Source of the DNA: a virus
DNA length: 22,979 nt
Virus record (IMG/VR): IMGVR_UViG_3300044841_000065
Coordinates: 1 to 22,979 of that record
Reading direction: 5' to 3' (one strand)
Within the stretch, counting starts at the first letter, position 1, and the number at the start of each line of letters is the position of its first letter. This document shows, piece by piece, positions 14,395-21,081 of this stretch. The notes below the pieces were generated by a model. It saw only the letters and a program-made list of their open reading frames with translations. It did no database searches and had not been told where the DNA came from. Both the position numbers and the translations under genes were made by a program.

Positions 14395-14904
14395 TCAGAA
14401 AGTTATGTAGGTCAGATGGCCGCGCACACCGTTGGCCGCGGACAGATTGAGCACCAAAGGCGTATTGACGGAGGTCTGAAAGTGGCCGACAGGCATGAAC
14501 GGAGCAGCAATACCGCCATTGGCCGCTAGTGACATGGCTCCACTGACCGCAGTTCCGGCAGTCCCATTGACCCACTTGGCAGCGACCGCGGAGTCAGCTA
14601 CGAGCGTATAGGACAGCACTCGAATGACCTTGGAGGTGACCGCGGCGACAATCGTGTTGTCCCCACTGGAACTGACATTGATCGATGCGAACAGTGGCGT
14701 AACGATCGCGCCCCCGGCGGCCATCTGGCTCGATTCCGCGGTGTTCTGGACAGGGAACGGCGTTGCCACAGCAGGATCGGCGTACGACCCATCAACGCCC
14801 CAGCCCGCTTTCATCCGCTGCACCTGGACAGTGGTCGCGTTGATCGAGACTTCATCACTCGCAACGACGGCGCCAGTTCCAGGAAGGGTCACATTCTCTG
14901 CCAA
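14395..14904 (-). CDS. Predicted virion structural protein (beta-sandwich)
   Basis: The gene starts at a TTG codon (14904) supported by a near-perfect ribosome site, AGGAG six bases upstream. The 169-residue protein has an N-terminal region common in phage structural proteins (VQVQRMKAGWGVDGSYADP) and a C-terminal beta-rich domain (NTIVAAVTSKVIRVLSYTLV, then AAPFMPVGHFQTSVNTPLVL, ending VRGHLTYITF). I recognise this as a recurring phage virion domain but not a named family. It lies nine bases after the previous gene in the surface cassette. Confidence 0.65.
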   Translation of the reverse strand: MAENVTLPGTGAVVASDEVSINATTVQVQRMKAGWGVDGSYADPAVATPFPVQNTAESSQMAAGGAIVTPLFASINVSSSGDNTIVAAVTSKVIRVLSYTLVADSAVAAKWVNGTAGTAVSGAMSLAANGGIAAPFMPVGHFQTSVNTPLVLNLSAANGVRGHLTYITF

Positions 14905-14913
14905 GTGAAACTC

Positions 14914-15609
14914 CTAGGTACCGACGCCCAACAAGGCGCGTGTTGGAACTGCGGCGGCAATGATCGCCGGCTTCAAGATGATGATTCCGCTTTGCATGTT
15001 GCTGGCGACAGATTCAGCAATGGAACCGGGGAAAATCACGCCCGACGCAATCGAGGTCGCTGCGGTTTGAATCCACTCGCCCAGAATGAAGGAGACTGAG
15101 TTGCCGGTATGCGTATCCTGGACTGGAATCGTAAATCCGGTTCCGGCCGGGGGACTGAAAGTGACCCCATCCGTCGTCGCGGTCTTCAGGTGAATACCGT
15201 AGTACAAACACAGGCAGCCATCGACCGAGGGCGTGCGCACAACTGCGGGAGCGACAATGTCTTTAGTCGTATTAGCTGTGCGGTCCGAGACATTCCCGCC
15301 GGTCGCAAGTCCTGCATCAACACCGCTGTAACACGCTACAAATGCGCGTCCGCTCGTACCTCCATTCCAGGCGAAGGTCGGCATCGACTCAGAGCCTGTC
15401 GTCGAGATGAACGCGAATGCGCGGACCTGCTTGGCGTTGGTGTTGAAATCAATCGCACCCGCACCCGTACATGTCACCAGATCAGAGCCGGGACGCTCCC
15501 AACTGATTCCGAGGATCATGTCGCCTGCGCTGAATGAGCCTCCGGCTGCGGGCGCTGGATTCTGACTCGCCGCTGTGATCGCGCCATACCATTTGTTGAG
15601 GATGGTCAC
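14914..15609 (-). CDS. Predicted virion surface protein
   Basis: The best start is GTG at 15609, which overlaps the upstream stop as GTGA; a TTG at 15624 is also in frame. The product is about 231 residues, beta-rich, with FSAGDMILGISWERPGSDLV, VRAFAFISTTGSESMPTF, GRAFVACYSGVDAG and a C-terminal segment SGIIILKPAIIAAAVP. This pattern of a Gly-rich sandwich domain is seen in phage fibre-associated proteins. No enzymatic motif is visible. It is the second gene of the late operon, so an abundant structural role is likely but not shown. Confidence 0.6.
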   Translation of the reverse strand: MTILNKWYGAITAASQNPAPAAGGSFSAGDMILGISWERPGSDLVTCTGAGAIDFNTNAKQVRAFAFISTTGSESMPTFAWNGGTSGRAFVACYSGVDAGLATGGNVSDRTANTTKDIVAPAVVRTPSVDGCLCLYYGIHLKTATTDGVTFSPPAGTGFTIPVQDTHTGNSVSFILGEWIQTAATSIASGVIFPGSIAESVASNMQSGIIILKPAIIAAAVPTRALLGVGT

Positions 15610-17210
15610 GGGCTCGTATCCCAATTACCGGAGGGCAACGGCGTGAAGAATCCACTGTTGGCATTCACAACCGATACGATGTCAGATGTCTTATAGAAGA
15701 ATCGAGTTTGTAAGTCCCAATGCATGACCGAGCATCCGAGGCCCTGATGGGCTGGAATACTTCCATTGGCAGGGATGGCCTGCCGGGTCATGATGTCATT
15801 GAAGGTCTTTTGAAGCGTGTTTGGACTACTCGATGTCAACCCGCCCGGGCCTTCTGTGTTCCCAATCCGCAAGCAGCTATCGCGCACGTCTCCCAGCGTG
15901 CCCTCAACACCGGTGATGACGTCCAGGAAAGTCGTATACCACTTGCTGACGGCGCCATGCACACCGAAAGTGGGCGTATCCGGGCCGCCGTAGCCAACAC
16001 CCGAGGAGGAGGATTGCATCTGGGTGAAGGAGGACTGCATGGAAGGAGCGCCTCCCACCGCGGTATAGCTGAGCGGCATCCACAGCGTGCGATTGGGCAT
16101 CGCGGTTTTGACGGCCTGGCCGAGTGTCACGAAGCCGGCATCGTAGTTCGAGCCGTTCATCACGCCATTGCCATGGATATCCACGGTCGCGGAAATGCTC
16201 TCATCCGCGATCGCGATGATGTCGATGCGATTGTCCGTGTCCAGCGCGCTGATGACATTCGCCATTCCCTGGAACATCTCAATCAGAGCGGGGAAGACGC
16301 CGGCGATATCGTAGTTGAGCTGTCCGCGTGAATTCGTGTTGGTTTGGAAAAAGGTTTTGACCCAATTTCCTTTGTTGATCAACCACGCAGGCCACATGCT
16401 GCCGTCATTCGCACGCGCAGCGCCCAGCAGGTAGCTGCCACCACCGCCCGAATACCCGGCCAGGGTAGCAGTCGTCGTCGTACTGGAAGTCACGGTATAC
16501 GTGGCTCCCCCGATACTGCATTGTGTCCAGCCACCCGAGCCGAGACCCGCCGAGTCGGTGATCGTGTTGCCCGAGACGGATGTCGTGTTCCCACTGTGCG
16601 TGGAGTAGAACGCGCCCTGCCAGAACTTCAGGGTGATGTAGATCTTTTTGCTGGTCGTCGCCTTGACGCGGTTGAGCACGTCCTGCAGGTTGGTTTGAAA
16701 AATCCCGAATGTTTGGCGACCGCTCGAATTCAAGGCCGCATCGGATATGTTGGCCCAGGTCATAATGATCCCGATGCCGTTGAACTGGTTCGCAGCAATC
16801 GTCCCGCAAGCAGAGCTGATCAGCCCCTGTTGATTACCGGGGTAGAACGGATTGTCGAGCCAGAGGCGATGGCCTGGATGAATGCGCGTGGCGCCGGTCA
16901 CGACCGGTGCGCATTGCACGCCTCCAGACCGTGCTCCAGTCACGAACTGGTCGAACGCCTCGATCTTGTAGAACTGAGTTCCTGACAGCGTGTCGGCCAG
17001 GCTCAGCTGAGTGGGCGGTAGTGCCGAGCCAATCTGGGTGTAGGCGCCGCCCAGCGTAGCGGACTTGTAGACCCGGTAGCCGGCGATCACGCTTTGGCCC
17101 GTGGGTGTGGGCGGTGCCCACGTCAAAGTCGCCGTAGAGCCGCTGACCGCGCTCGAAAGCCCGGGTGCCGTGAGCGCCTGGGTGAGCGTTCGGACGGCGG
17201 TGATCTGCAT
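15606..17210 (-). CDS. FN3 plus glycoside-hydrolase-like protein (candidate tailspike/depolymerase)
   Basis: This 534-residue protein is the first gene after the Q-like regulator. Residues about 13-105 are a fibronectin type III domain (LTWAPPTPTG, AGYRVYKSATLGGAYTQIGS, FYKIEAFDQF). Residues about 115-530 look like a TIM-barrel glycosidase fold: NQFNGIGIIMTWANISD, ITLKFWQGAFYS, NRIDIIAIADESIS (Glu possibly catalytic), MPNRTLWMPLSYTA, GDVRDSCLRIGNTEGPGG and CSVMHWDLQTRFFYK. Residues about 205-275 (NTTSVSGNTITDSAG and Ser/Thr-rich sequence) look like an insertion. The domain pair suggests binding and cutting of a surface polysaccharide during adsorption. The hydrolase family and active site are inference. 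Confidence 0.6.
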   Translation of the reverse strand: MQITAVRTLTQALTAPGLSSAVSGSTATLTWAPPTPTGQSVIAGYRVYKSATLGGAYTQIGSALPPTQLSLADTLSGTQFYKIEAFDQFVTGARSGGVQCAPVVTGATRIHPGHRLWLDNPFYPGNQQGLISSACGTIAANQFNGIGIIMTWANISDAALNSSGRQTFGIFQTNLQDVLNRVKATTSKKIYITLKFWQGAFYSTHSGNTTSVSGNTITDSAGLGSGGWTQCSIGGATYTVTSSTTTTATLAGYSGGGGSYLLGAARANDGSMWPAWLINKGNWVKTFFQTNTNSRGQLNYDIAGVFPALIEMFQGMANVISALDTDNRIDIIAIADESISATVDIHGNGVMNGSNYDAGFVTLGQAVKTAMPNRTLWMPLSYTAVGGAPSMQSSFTQMQSSSSGVGYGGPDTPTFGVHGAVSKWYTTFLDVITGVEGTLGDVRDSCLRIGNTEGPGGLTSSSPNTLQKTFNDIMTRQAIPANGSIPAHQGLGCSVMHWDLQTRFFYKTSDIVSVVNANSGFFTPLPSGNWDTSP

Positions 17211-17218
17211 GGAACCCC

Positions 17219-17250
17219 AGAAACGAAGACTCCCGCACGAGGCGGGGGTC
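17219..17250 (-). terminator. Terminator between Q-like gene and late genes (possible Q-dependent site)
   Basis: On the minus strand a 9-bp stem (GACCCCCGC with GCGGGAGTC, one G-U pair) encloses the loop CTCGT and is followed by TTCGTTTCT. It lies after the Q-like gene and about 20 bases before the start of the first late gene. This is where lambdoid phages place the terminator overridden by Q. No convincing late promoter could be fixed in the 70-base gap. Confidence 0.72.
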
Positions 17251-17278
17251 GGAATGTCACGATGGTGAGCCTTGCACG

Positions 17279-17785
17279 TTAGGGGGTGTTCTGTTGTAAC
17301 GCAATTCTGGCACCCTGCAGACAGTGACCGACTTCACGTCGAGCTCGACAAAGTGAAGCGCGAAAGTTTTCAGCAGTCATGGCGCACAACTGCGCTGAGA
17401 CTTCGATCGGCTGCCAATGCAGATATTGCAGGGCAATCACTCGACGATCCATTTCCCGCAGTCGGATGACAATGCGCTCGACCATCTCGCACAGCTGATC
17501 CGCTTCAAACTGAGCGCCCTGCCCTGTCCGGGCAGCCGCTCCATAGACGCCAAACTCGATGATCCGCGCCACAATCGTCCAGGCCGGCCAGCCAAGATTG
17601 CCCAGAACCCGCTTCGCCCATCGGGCCCACGCCTCGAGCGCCACATCCGCCTCAGCGGCGACTCCGCTGAGTTTCGGGTGATGGCGCCCGTCACCCCGCG
17701 GTATTGGCCGCTCTACCATGGCAGTCGCGCGGGCTACCTGGATTTGGCGACCGTCCGACAATGTCTCGGTCCGCAGTAGATTCAT
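17279..17785 (-). CDS. Q-like late-gene regulator / antiterminator candidate
   Basis: The protein has 168 residues. The N-terminal half includes a Trp-rich helix (DVALEAWARWAKRVLGNLGW); the C-terminal half has a helix-turn-helix resembling sigma-70 region 4 and phage late regulators (REMDRRVIALQYLHWQPIEV, then SAQLCAMTAENFRASLCRARREV). Its position is diagnostic: the last gene of the early/middle run, immediately upstream of a terminator and the whole late operon, as for lambda Q. The start overlaps the previous gene stop as ATGA. Whether it acts as an antiterminator or as an activator cannot be told from sequence. Confidence 0.68.
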   Translation of the reverse strand: MNLLRTETLSDGRQIQVARATAMVERPIPRGDGRHHPKLSGVAAEADVALEAWARWAKRVLGNLGWPAWTIVARIIEFGVYGAAARTGQGAQFEADQLCEMVERIVIRLREMDRRVIALQYLHWQPIEVSAQLCAMTAENFRASLCRARREVGHCLQGARIALQQNTP

Positions 17786-18024
17786 CGCAGATTGACTCCG
17801 CGCGGATCGGTCGAAGGCAGCAGATCGGCGATCGTCAGGTGGGCCTCCCCGAGCTGGCGTTCCAGATCCGCGCAGGCATACGCGCGCGAACGCTCCAGGG
17901 CCTCGGCGTTCTGATGCTTCGGCGCCGAATACTGGAACTGACGGTCTTTGGTCTGCACCCGGTAGACCATCTGCCCATTAGCGGCCCGGTTCTCACGAAC
18001 CAAGCCGCTGGCCCGTAGGCTCAT
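17782..18024 (-). CDS. 80-residue hypothetical protein
   Basis: ATG at 18024 shares one base with the preceding TAA stop (TAATG). The start of the same frame further upstream is only a shadow of the neighbouring gene. The protein has a beta-strand N-terminal half (LVRENRAANGQMVYRVQTKD, then RQFQYSAPKHQ) and a C-terminal helix (ADLERQLGEAHLTIADLL). No family is recognised. It is coupled on both sides and directly precedes the Q-like gene. Confidence 0.65.
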   Translation of the reverse strand: MSLRASGLVRENRAANGQMVYRVQTKDRQFQYSAPKHQNAEALERSRAYACADLERQLGEAHLTIADLLPSTDPRGVNLR

Positions 18025-18377
18025 TACAGCGTTACAGGGGCGTCCGGAACCAAATCGTCTACGGCCTTCACCTTGGTGGCGAGCACCGCTGCGGAAGCCT
18101 GTACGGCGGCCAGGGCAGCGTCGACTTCGGGAGTCGTCTGCACATTGCCCAGCGCAGTGGTTAGATCGGCGACGGATTTCTGCAGTCCCTGAGTTTCGGT
18201 GCCAATCTTGTCCACTTCCGTACCGATCGCGGTGACGTTGTCGTTCACGGTATTCAGAGCGGCGAGCAGGTCTGCGTTTGAGGCCATGAGGATTTCCTTC
18301 AAGTTTTGGATGGCGGCGAGAACAGGCGAATGATCGCCGTGGATGTGAATCGTGATGTCGGCCGAGATGTGCATCAT
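18024..18377 (-). CDS. Coiled-coil hypothetical protein
   Basis: Starting at ATG 18377 (ATGA overlap with the 39-residue exported peptide) gives 117 residues; an internal ATG at 18287 has a much better ribosome site (AAGGAA, six bases away) and gives 87 residues. Residues 1-30 contain ADITIHIHGDHSPVLAAIQN. The rest is a long heptad-rich helix (ADLLAALNTVNDNVTAIGTE; GLQKSVADLTTALGNV). Both starts may be used. The coiled coil suggests an oligomeric or virion/lysis accessory protein; the function is unknown. Confidence 0.62.
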   Translation of the reverse strand: MMHISADITIHIHGDHSPVLAAIQNLKEILMASNADLLAALNTVNDNVTAIGTEVDKIGTETQGLQKSVADLTTALGNVQTTPEVDAALAAVQASAAVLATKVKAVDDLVPDAPVTL

Positions 18378-18493
18378 TCCCCCGACGTGGGGGTGACTGT
18401 GCAGGTCTGCAGGTTGACCGCGGCGGCATGGGCGCTGTGCGCGAAAGCGGTGACGAGCAGCAGGCAAAGCAGAACGGCGGGAAGGGTTCGCAT
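18374..18493 (-). CDS. 39-residue exported peptide with signal sequence
   Basis: The short frame starts with ATG at 18493 and ends in an ATGA overlap with the next gene. It has a clear N-terminal signal: one Arg, then a hydrophobic core (LPAVLLCLLLVTAFAHSAHA) with an AHA signal-peptidase I site near residue 22. The mature part would be only about 17 residues with a single Cys. A lipobox is not evident, so it is not a typical Rz1. It could be a periplasmic peptide or lysis-timing factor; this is inference. The ribosome site is weak. Confidence 0.5.
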   Translation of the reverse strand: MRTLPAVLLCLLLVTAFAHSAHAAAVNLQTCTVTPTSGE

Positions 18494-18505
18494 AAGCGCG
18501 CCAGA

Positions 18506-18721
18506 TTACGGCTTAGCCAAACCCAACTCCACGAATGTCTCTTCTAACTTCGTACTATGTTCCGCGTTTTTGTACTCGCGTCCGGCCGCGAACATGTCCA
18601 CCAAACATTTGCTGCAGCCCATCTCGAGAGCGAGTTGCGCATTCGTTGGAATCGCCTTGCGCATGGCCGCGACTTCGCGAATGCGCCGGATCTGCGACTC
18701 GGTGAGCTTCCTGGGCATCAT
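18506..18721 (-). CDS. Small HTH-like protein
   Basis: ATG at 18721 (or the next codon, 18718) overlaps the stop of the nuclease-like gene. The 71-residue product has the pattern ESQIRRIREVAAMRKAIPTN, then AQLALEMGCSKCLVDMF. This resembles a helix-turn-helix preceded by a basic helix of the kind found in small phage regulators and homing-enzyme tails. The C-terminal 20 residues are acidic (KLEETFVELGL). DNA binding is inferred from the helix pattern only. Confidence 0.6.
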   Translation of the reverse strand: MMPRKLTESQIRRIREVAAMRKAIPTNAQLALEMGCSKCLVDMFAAGREYKNAEHSTKLEETFVELGLAKP

Positions 18722-18987
18722 GCACTGACCCTCGCACCCAGGCAGGTCATGACATCGCGCTCTGTGCGCCACGTCCAGACCGGGGCATTGCGTTCTTTGC
18801 AGGCGCCGAGGAACAACACTTGGGCGGCGGTGTAGGGATTCTTGCCGTGCTTGATCTCCACGGGCGTCCAAACACCGCGCCAGAGCAGCCAGCCGTCGAG
18901 TGGGCCGGTCTGGATCCACAGGCCGCCCAGCTGCTCGGCTGTGCCGACGAGCTCGTTTTCGTTCGTGTCACGTCGGGCGGCTCTCAT
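18718..18987 (-). CDS. Small PD-(D/E)XK / VRR-NUC-like nuclease
   Basis: This 89-residue protein begins RRDTNENELVGTAEQLGGLW; the core has PLDGW (D31), then TPVEIKHGK (E44 and K46), then a helix AAQVLFLGAC. The order Asp, then Glu-x-Lys, is the PD-(D/E)XK nuclease signature, and the size and layout fit the small phage VRR-NUC-like group of structure-specific nucleases. It starts in an ATGA overlap with the preceding gene. A recombination or replication role is likely from its neighbours. Confidence 0.7.
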   Translation of the reverse strand: MRAARRDTNENELVGTAEQLGGLWIQTGPLDGWLLWRGVWTPVEIKHGKNPYTAAQVLFLGACKERNAPVWTWRTERDVMTCLGARVSA

Positions 18988-19202
18988 GGCTTCAACCGCT
19001 TGACCAACCGCCGCACGCCATCCGGATCGCTGGCCGTCATGCCCAGCACTCGATATCCACCGCTATCCAGGGCCATGACGAAGACACCCAACTCCCGTCC
19101 CAGGCCCAGCGCAATCGCAGTGCTGTCGATCCGCTGCGCGACTCTGTGGGCGACTTCCTGCGAATGCTGGGGGATGCAGTCACCGATGTTGCGGCTGCTC
19201 AT
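18984..19202 (-). CDS. 72-residue hypothetical protein
   Basis: ATG at 19202 overlaps the preceding stop (ATGA) and is preferred over an upstream in-frame start. The protein includes a helical segment (SQEVAHRVAQRIDSTAIALG) and a short strand pair (GVFVMALDSGGYRVLGMT). It ends in a basic helix (DGVRRLVKRLKP). No family is recognised. It belongs to the tightly coupled early/middle cluster. Confidence 0.62.
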   Translation of the reverse strand: MSSRNIGDCIPQHSQEVAHRVAQRIDSTAIALGLGRELGVFVMALDSGGYRVLGMTASDPDGVRRLVKRLKP

Positions 19203-19642
19203 GTTCCCGCTCCGAGCGCATGCGCGTCGCAATGAGCCTTGGCGAGCTCGATGTCAGCCGAGTATCCGAGCAGGCGCCGCGGCGCATCGCGCCAGGCGTA
19301 GTACAGCATGCCCTTCGGGTTCGAGGCCTTCCGAACGACGTATCGCCCGCATACGCTGGTTTGGTAGCCGCTGTCGTTCTCCTGGCGCACGGGCTTGTTC
19401 CACGAAAGCGTGCCCTTCCCTACTCCGTGGGATTTCAGCCGATCCATCATTTGCTCGTGTGAGTGGATGGTCGGAGTGCGGTCGAAATAGCCGGCTGGCA
19501 TGTTTGTTGCTAACCTTGCCTCGTGAGAAACGACATGAACAAGCTCCTGCAACTCATCCTTCGGAACCCGGAGGCGTTCGATGAAACGCAGGTGCCCTGT
19601 TGCCTTCGCGGTGTCTGGCTCTCGGTTCTCACTTCCCGCCAA
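19199..19642 (-). CDS. Hypothetical early protein
   Basis: The open frame runs from a TTG at 19642, overlapping the replication gene by 14 bases. A shorter version from ATG at about 19495 (MPAGYFDRTPTIHSHEQ) gives about 98 residues. The well-formed part is C-terminal: GYQTSVCGRYVVRKASNPKG, then MLYYAWRDAPRRLLGYSADI, then ELAKAHCDAH. This compact strand-rich segment followed by a helix is common in small phage proteins of unknown role. It ends in an ATGA overlap with the next gene. No function can be assigned. Confidence 0.55.
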   Translation of the reverse strand: MAGSENREPDTAKATGHLRFIERLRVPKDELQELVHVVSHEARLATNMPAGYFDRTPTIHSHEQMMDRLKSHGVGKGTLSWNKPVRQENDSGYQTSVCGRYVVRKASNPKGMLYYAWRDAPRRLLGYSADIELAKAHCDAHALGAGT

Positions 19643-20153
19643 ACCTCTTGAGGTGAGTCAGGGTGTCCACGGCGTGTCCGAACCGCTGACGTATCTCCTC
19701 GTCCACCTCCGGAATCGTTTTCAAAACGCTCTTAGGTTTTCTTACGGATTTCAGAGAGGATTGGGTGTCAAGCTCTGACACCCCGTTACCCCCCCGTTTG
19801 ACACCCCGTGGAGGGTCATTTGACACCCCGTTCGCCTTACGGGGTGTCTGTGTGACACCCCGTGGCATCAGTAGGTCATAGACGACAGGCCGTCGGTCAA
19901 GGCGCTCGATGTAAGCGGCGGCAATGGCTTGGTTGCCGCGCGTGATCATGGATGCTTTCTCGAGCTGCTTGAGACAACGACGCACCGTGCTCTCAGAGAG
20001 ACCTGAGTCGCGGCACAGCCGCCCGATGGCGGGGAAAGCGTTCTCACCAGTTGGACTCCCGCAACTGTTCGCCAAACAAATCAGAACCAAGCGCAAATTG
20101 GGTTCGGTAACTTCTTGTTGCTCGATGGCCCATGCCACCGCTTGTATGCTCAT
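19629..20153 (-). CDS. O-like replication initiator (winged-helix, HTH_36 type)
   Basis: This 174-residue protein starts with ATG at 20153 after GGGAG at good spacing. Residues about 1-80 form a winged-helix DNA-binding domain (RLVLICLANSCGS, AFPAIGRLCRDSGLSESTVR, RCLKQLEKASMITR) of the HTH_36 group found in phage O-type and RepA-type initiators. Residues about 95-130 are a flexible Gly/Arg/Pro-rich linker encoded by the iteron array. The C-terminal 40 residues are helical (IPEVDEEIRQRFGHAVDTLT) and may contact the helicase or its loader. It probably binds the iterons within its own gene, as lambda O does. No helicase or loader gene is visible in the window. Confidence 0.75.
   Translation of the reverse strand: MSIQAVAWAIEQQEVTEPNLRLVLICLANSCGSPTGENAFPAIGRLCRDSGLSESTVRRCLKQLEKASMITRGNQAIAAAYIERLDRRPVVYDLLMPRGVTQTPRKANGVSNDPPRGVKRGGNGVSELDTQSSLKSVRKPKSVLKTIPEVDEEIRQRFGHAVDTLTHLKRFGGK
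19760..19863. repeat. Iteron array inside the initiator gene (candidate replication origin)
   Basis: TGACACCCCGT occurs exactly at 19776-19786, 19799-19809, 19821-19831 and 19853-19863. An inverted copy with one mismatch lies at 19839-19849, and a degenerate inverted copy (9 of 11) at 19760-19770. Direct-repeat spacing is 23, 22 and 32 bases. The array is flanked at 19710-19760 by the most AT-rich stretch nearby, which includes the palindrome CGTTTTCAAAACG (19716-19728). This layout matches the in-gene origin of lambda O. Confidence 0.78.
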
Positions 20154-20165
20154 CGATGGCTCCCA

Positions 20166-20198
20166 CCCCTTGCGGGGACGTCACGGGACAGGCCCGTG
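20166..20198. repeat. Two adjacent hairpins in the leader of the replication gene
   Basis: CCCC-TTGC-GGGG (20166-20177) is followed by CACGGG-ACAGG-CCCGTG (20182-20198), lying between the 43-residue gene and the initiator start. Neither has a T-run. In the mRNA they would stand 5' of the initiator ribosome site and could affect its translation; this is inference. Confidence 0.5.
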
Positions 20199-20212
20199 CG
20201 TATGGTTGGGCG

Positions 20213-20344
20213 TCATGGAAGTAACCAGCCAATCACCGCCGCCCAGCCGATCAACGACAGGCTGATCACGATCCGCCACATCCAACGACTGGGGAGATCC
20301 CCGTGCTGGAATGCATACGCGGGATGGCGGCGGTTGTGGCGCAT
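20213..20344 (-). CDS. 43-residue single-pass membrane protein
   Basis: ATG at 20344 opens a 43-residue frame with a basic N-terminus (MRHNRRHPAYAF) and a C-terminal membrane span (WRIVISLSLIGWAAVIGWLL). No clear ribosome site precedes it. Its hydrophobic segment and basic flank are typical of small phage membrane proteins. It lies just upstream of the initiator gene. The function is unknown. Confidence 0.5.
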   Translation of the reverse strand: MRHNRRHPAYAFQHGDLPSRWMWRIVISLSLIGWAAVIGWLLP

Positions 20345-20422
20345 CAGGTTGAGTCAGGGCGCCCGTCCCCCTCGCGATACACTGGCGTTGTTACACCACC
20401 AGCTCTCACGAGAGGAACGGAC

Positions 20423-20728
20423 ATGACCGAAGATACGAAGGCACCGAAGTACATTGAGGACCTCAGTTGCCGCGAAACGTTTGGCGAAACCGTGCAGGCA
20501 CTGCATGGACCAGCCGGGACCATAAAGCTCGAATTCTGCGTATTCCGCTGGACGCAGGGGCCGCAGGTATATGCGGATCGCATCGTTCCAACGAGTAGGG
20601 TTGTGATGACTGTCGCCACTGCTCGAGTACTGAGGGACATGCTGAGTGAGCGTTTAGAGCAGATAGATAAAGCTGGTGCTGCTGATGCGCTGACGGAGGC
20701 GCAGCCTGCATCGCAGCTAAAGAATTGA
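20423..20728 (+). CDS. 101-residue hypothetical protein (plus strand)
   Basis: ATG at 20423 has a strong ribosome site (GAGAGGAAC). The 101-residue protein has a beta-rich middle (GTIKLEFCVFRWTQGPQVYA, then DRIVPTSRVVMTVATARVL) and an amphipathic C-terminal helix (LRDMLSERLEQIDKAG). The VYADRI...RVVMT pattern recalls small bacterial proteins of unknown function; I do not name a family. It lies on the strand opposite to the leftward early transcript, so it needs its own promoter. A candidate -10 (GATACACT at 20376-20383) has no good -35. It may be expressed in the lysogen. Confidence 0.7.
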   Translation: MTEDTKAPKYIEDLSCRETFGETVQALHGPAGTIKLEFCVFRWTQGPQVYADRIVPTSRVVMTVATARVLRDMLSERLEQIDKAGAADALTEAQPASQLKN

Positions 20729-20818
20729 GCCTCTGCAGCTCTTTGCCCCAAGCGTTCAGGTCGGGATTAGCGGCAGCCTGCTGTTTGTCCATCAGGCAGC
20801 CCTCACAGGAGAAAAACG

Positions 20819-21022
20819 ATGAAAATGACTGTATTGACCTTTCTGGCGACGATGGCTGTATGCGCGACCATCCTGTTTGCCACCCGCTCGATCAACGAAA
20901 CGATTCAGGCGACAGGAGCAGACAGCCATCTGCGAGCAATCGAGGATCAACTCGACGAAATGGCCGAAAGACTCAAGGAAATCTCCGACAACACAGAGAC
21001 CGCGGCTGCGAATTCCAGCTGA
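20819..21022 (+). CDS. 67-residue membrane-anchored coiled-coil protein
   Basis: ATG at 20819 follows a good ribosome site (AGGAGAAAAACG). Residues about 4-22 are a membrane anchor (VLTFLATMAVCATILFA), and residues about 35-60 an acidic coiled coil (HLRAIEDQLDEMAERLKEIS). The layout resembles spanin-like or periplasm-facing phage membrane proteins, but it is away from any lysis gene. It is in the same orientation as the 101-residue gene, 90 bases downstream with nothing recognisable between, and the pair is convergent with cro. Confidence 0.65.
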   Translation: MKMTVLTFLATMAVCATILFATRSINETIQATGADSHLRAIEDQLDEMAERLKEISDNTETAAANSS

Positions 21023-21081
21023 GTTATGTTGCTTCGCGCTGAACAGCGTTGGGCGGCGTGTCATGCTGTGCGGCATAACAA

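Noticed and set aside
19533-19652. 39-residue plus-strand frame starting MNKLLQLILRNPEAF
   Set aside because: It lies opposite a continuous minus-strand gene, has no strong ribosome site and no matching neighbours; it is most likely a shadow.
19760-19863. The repeat cluster as a CRISPR array
   Set aside because: The repeats are only 11 bp, spacing is irregular and shorter than CRISPR spacers, copies occur in both orientations, and they lie inside a coding gene.
20181-20216. 11-residue minus-strand frame (MTPNHTHGPVP) overlapping the stop of the 43-residue gene
   Set aside because: Too short to support, and it spans one of the leader hairpins.
20349-20383. TTGAGT and GATACACT as a plus-strand promoter for the gene at 20423
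   Set aside because: The spacer is 21 or more bases, too long for a normal sigma-70 promoter; kept only as a weak -10 remark.
20463-20792. Minus-strand frame starting MDKQQAAANPDLNAWG as a cII-like gene
   Set aside because: It is antisense to the 101-residue plus-strand gene, which has a better ribosome site and a more protein-like sequence; after about 60 residues the frame becomes low quality.
21024-21079. GTTATG and CATAAC with the internal CGCTGAACAGCG as a bidirectional terminator between the convergent genes
   Set aside because: The outer arms are six bases and far apart, the inner stem is short and there is no T-run on either strand.
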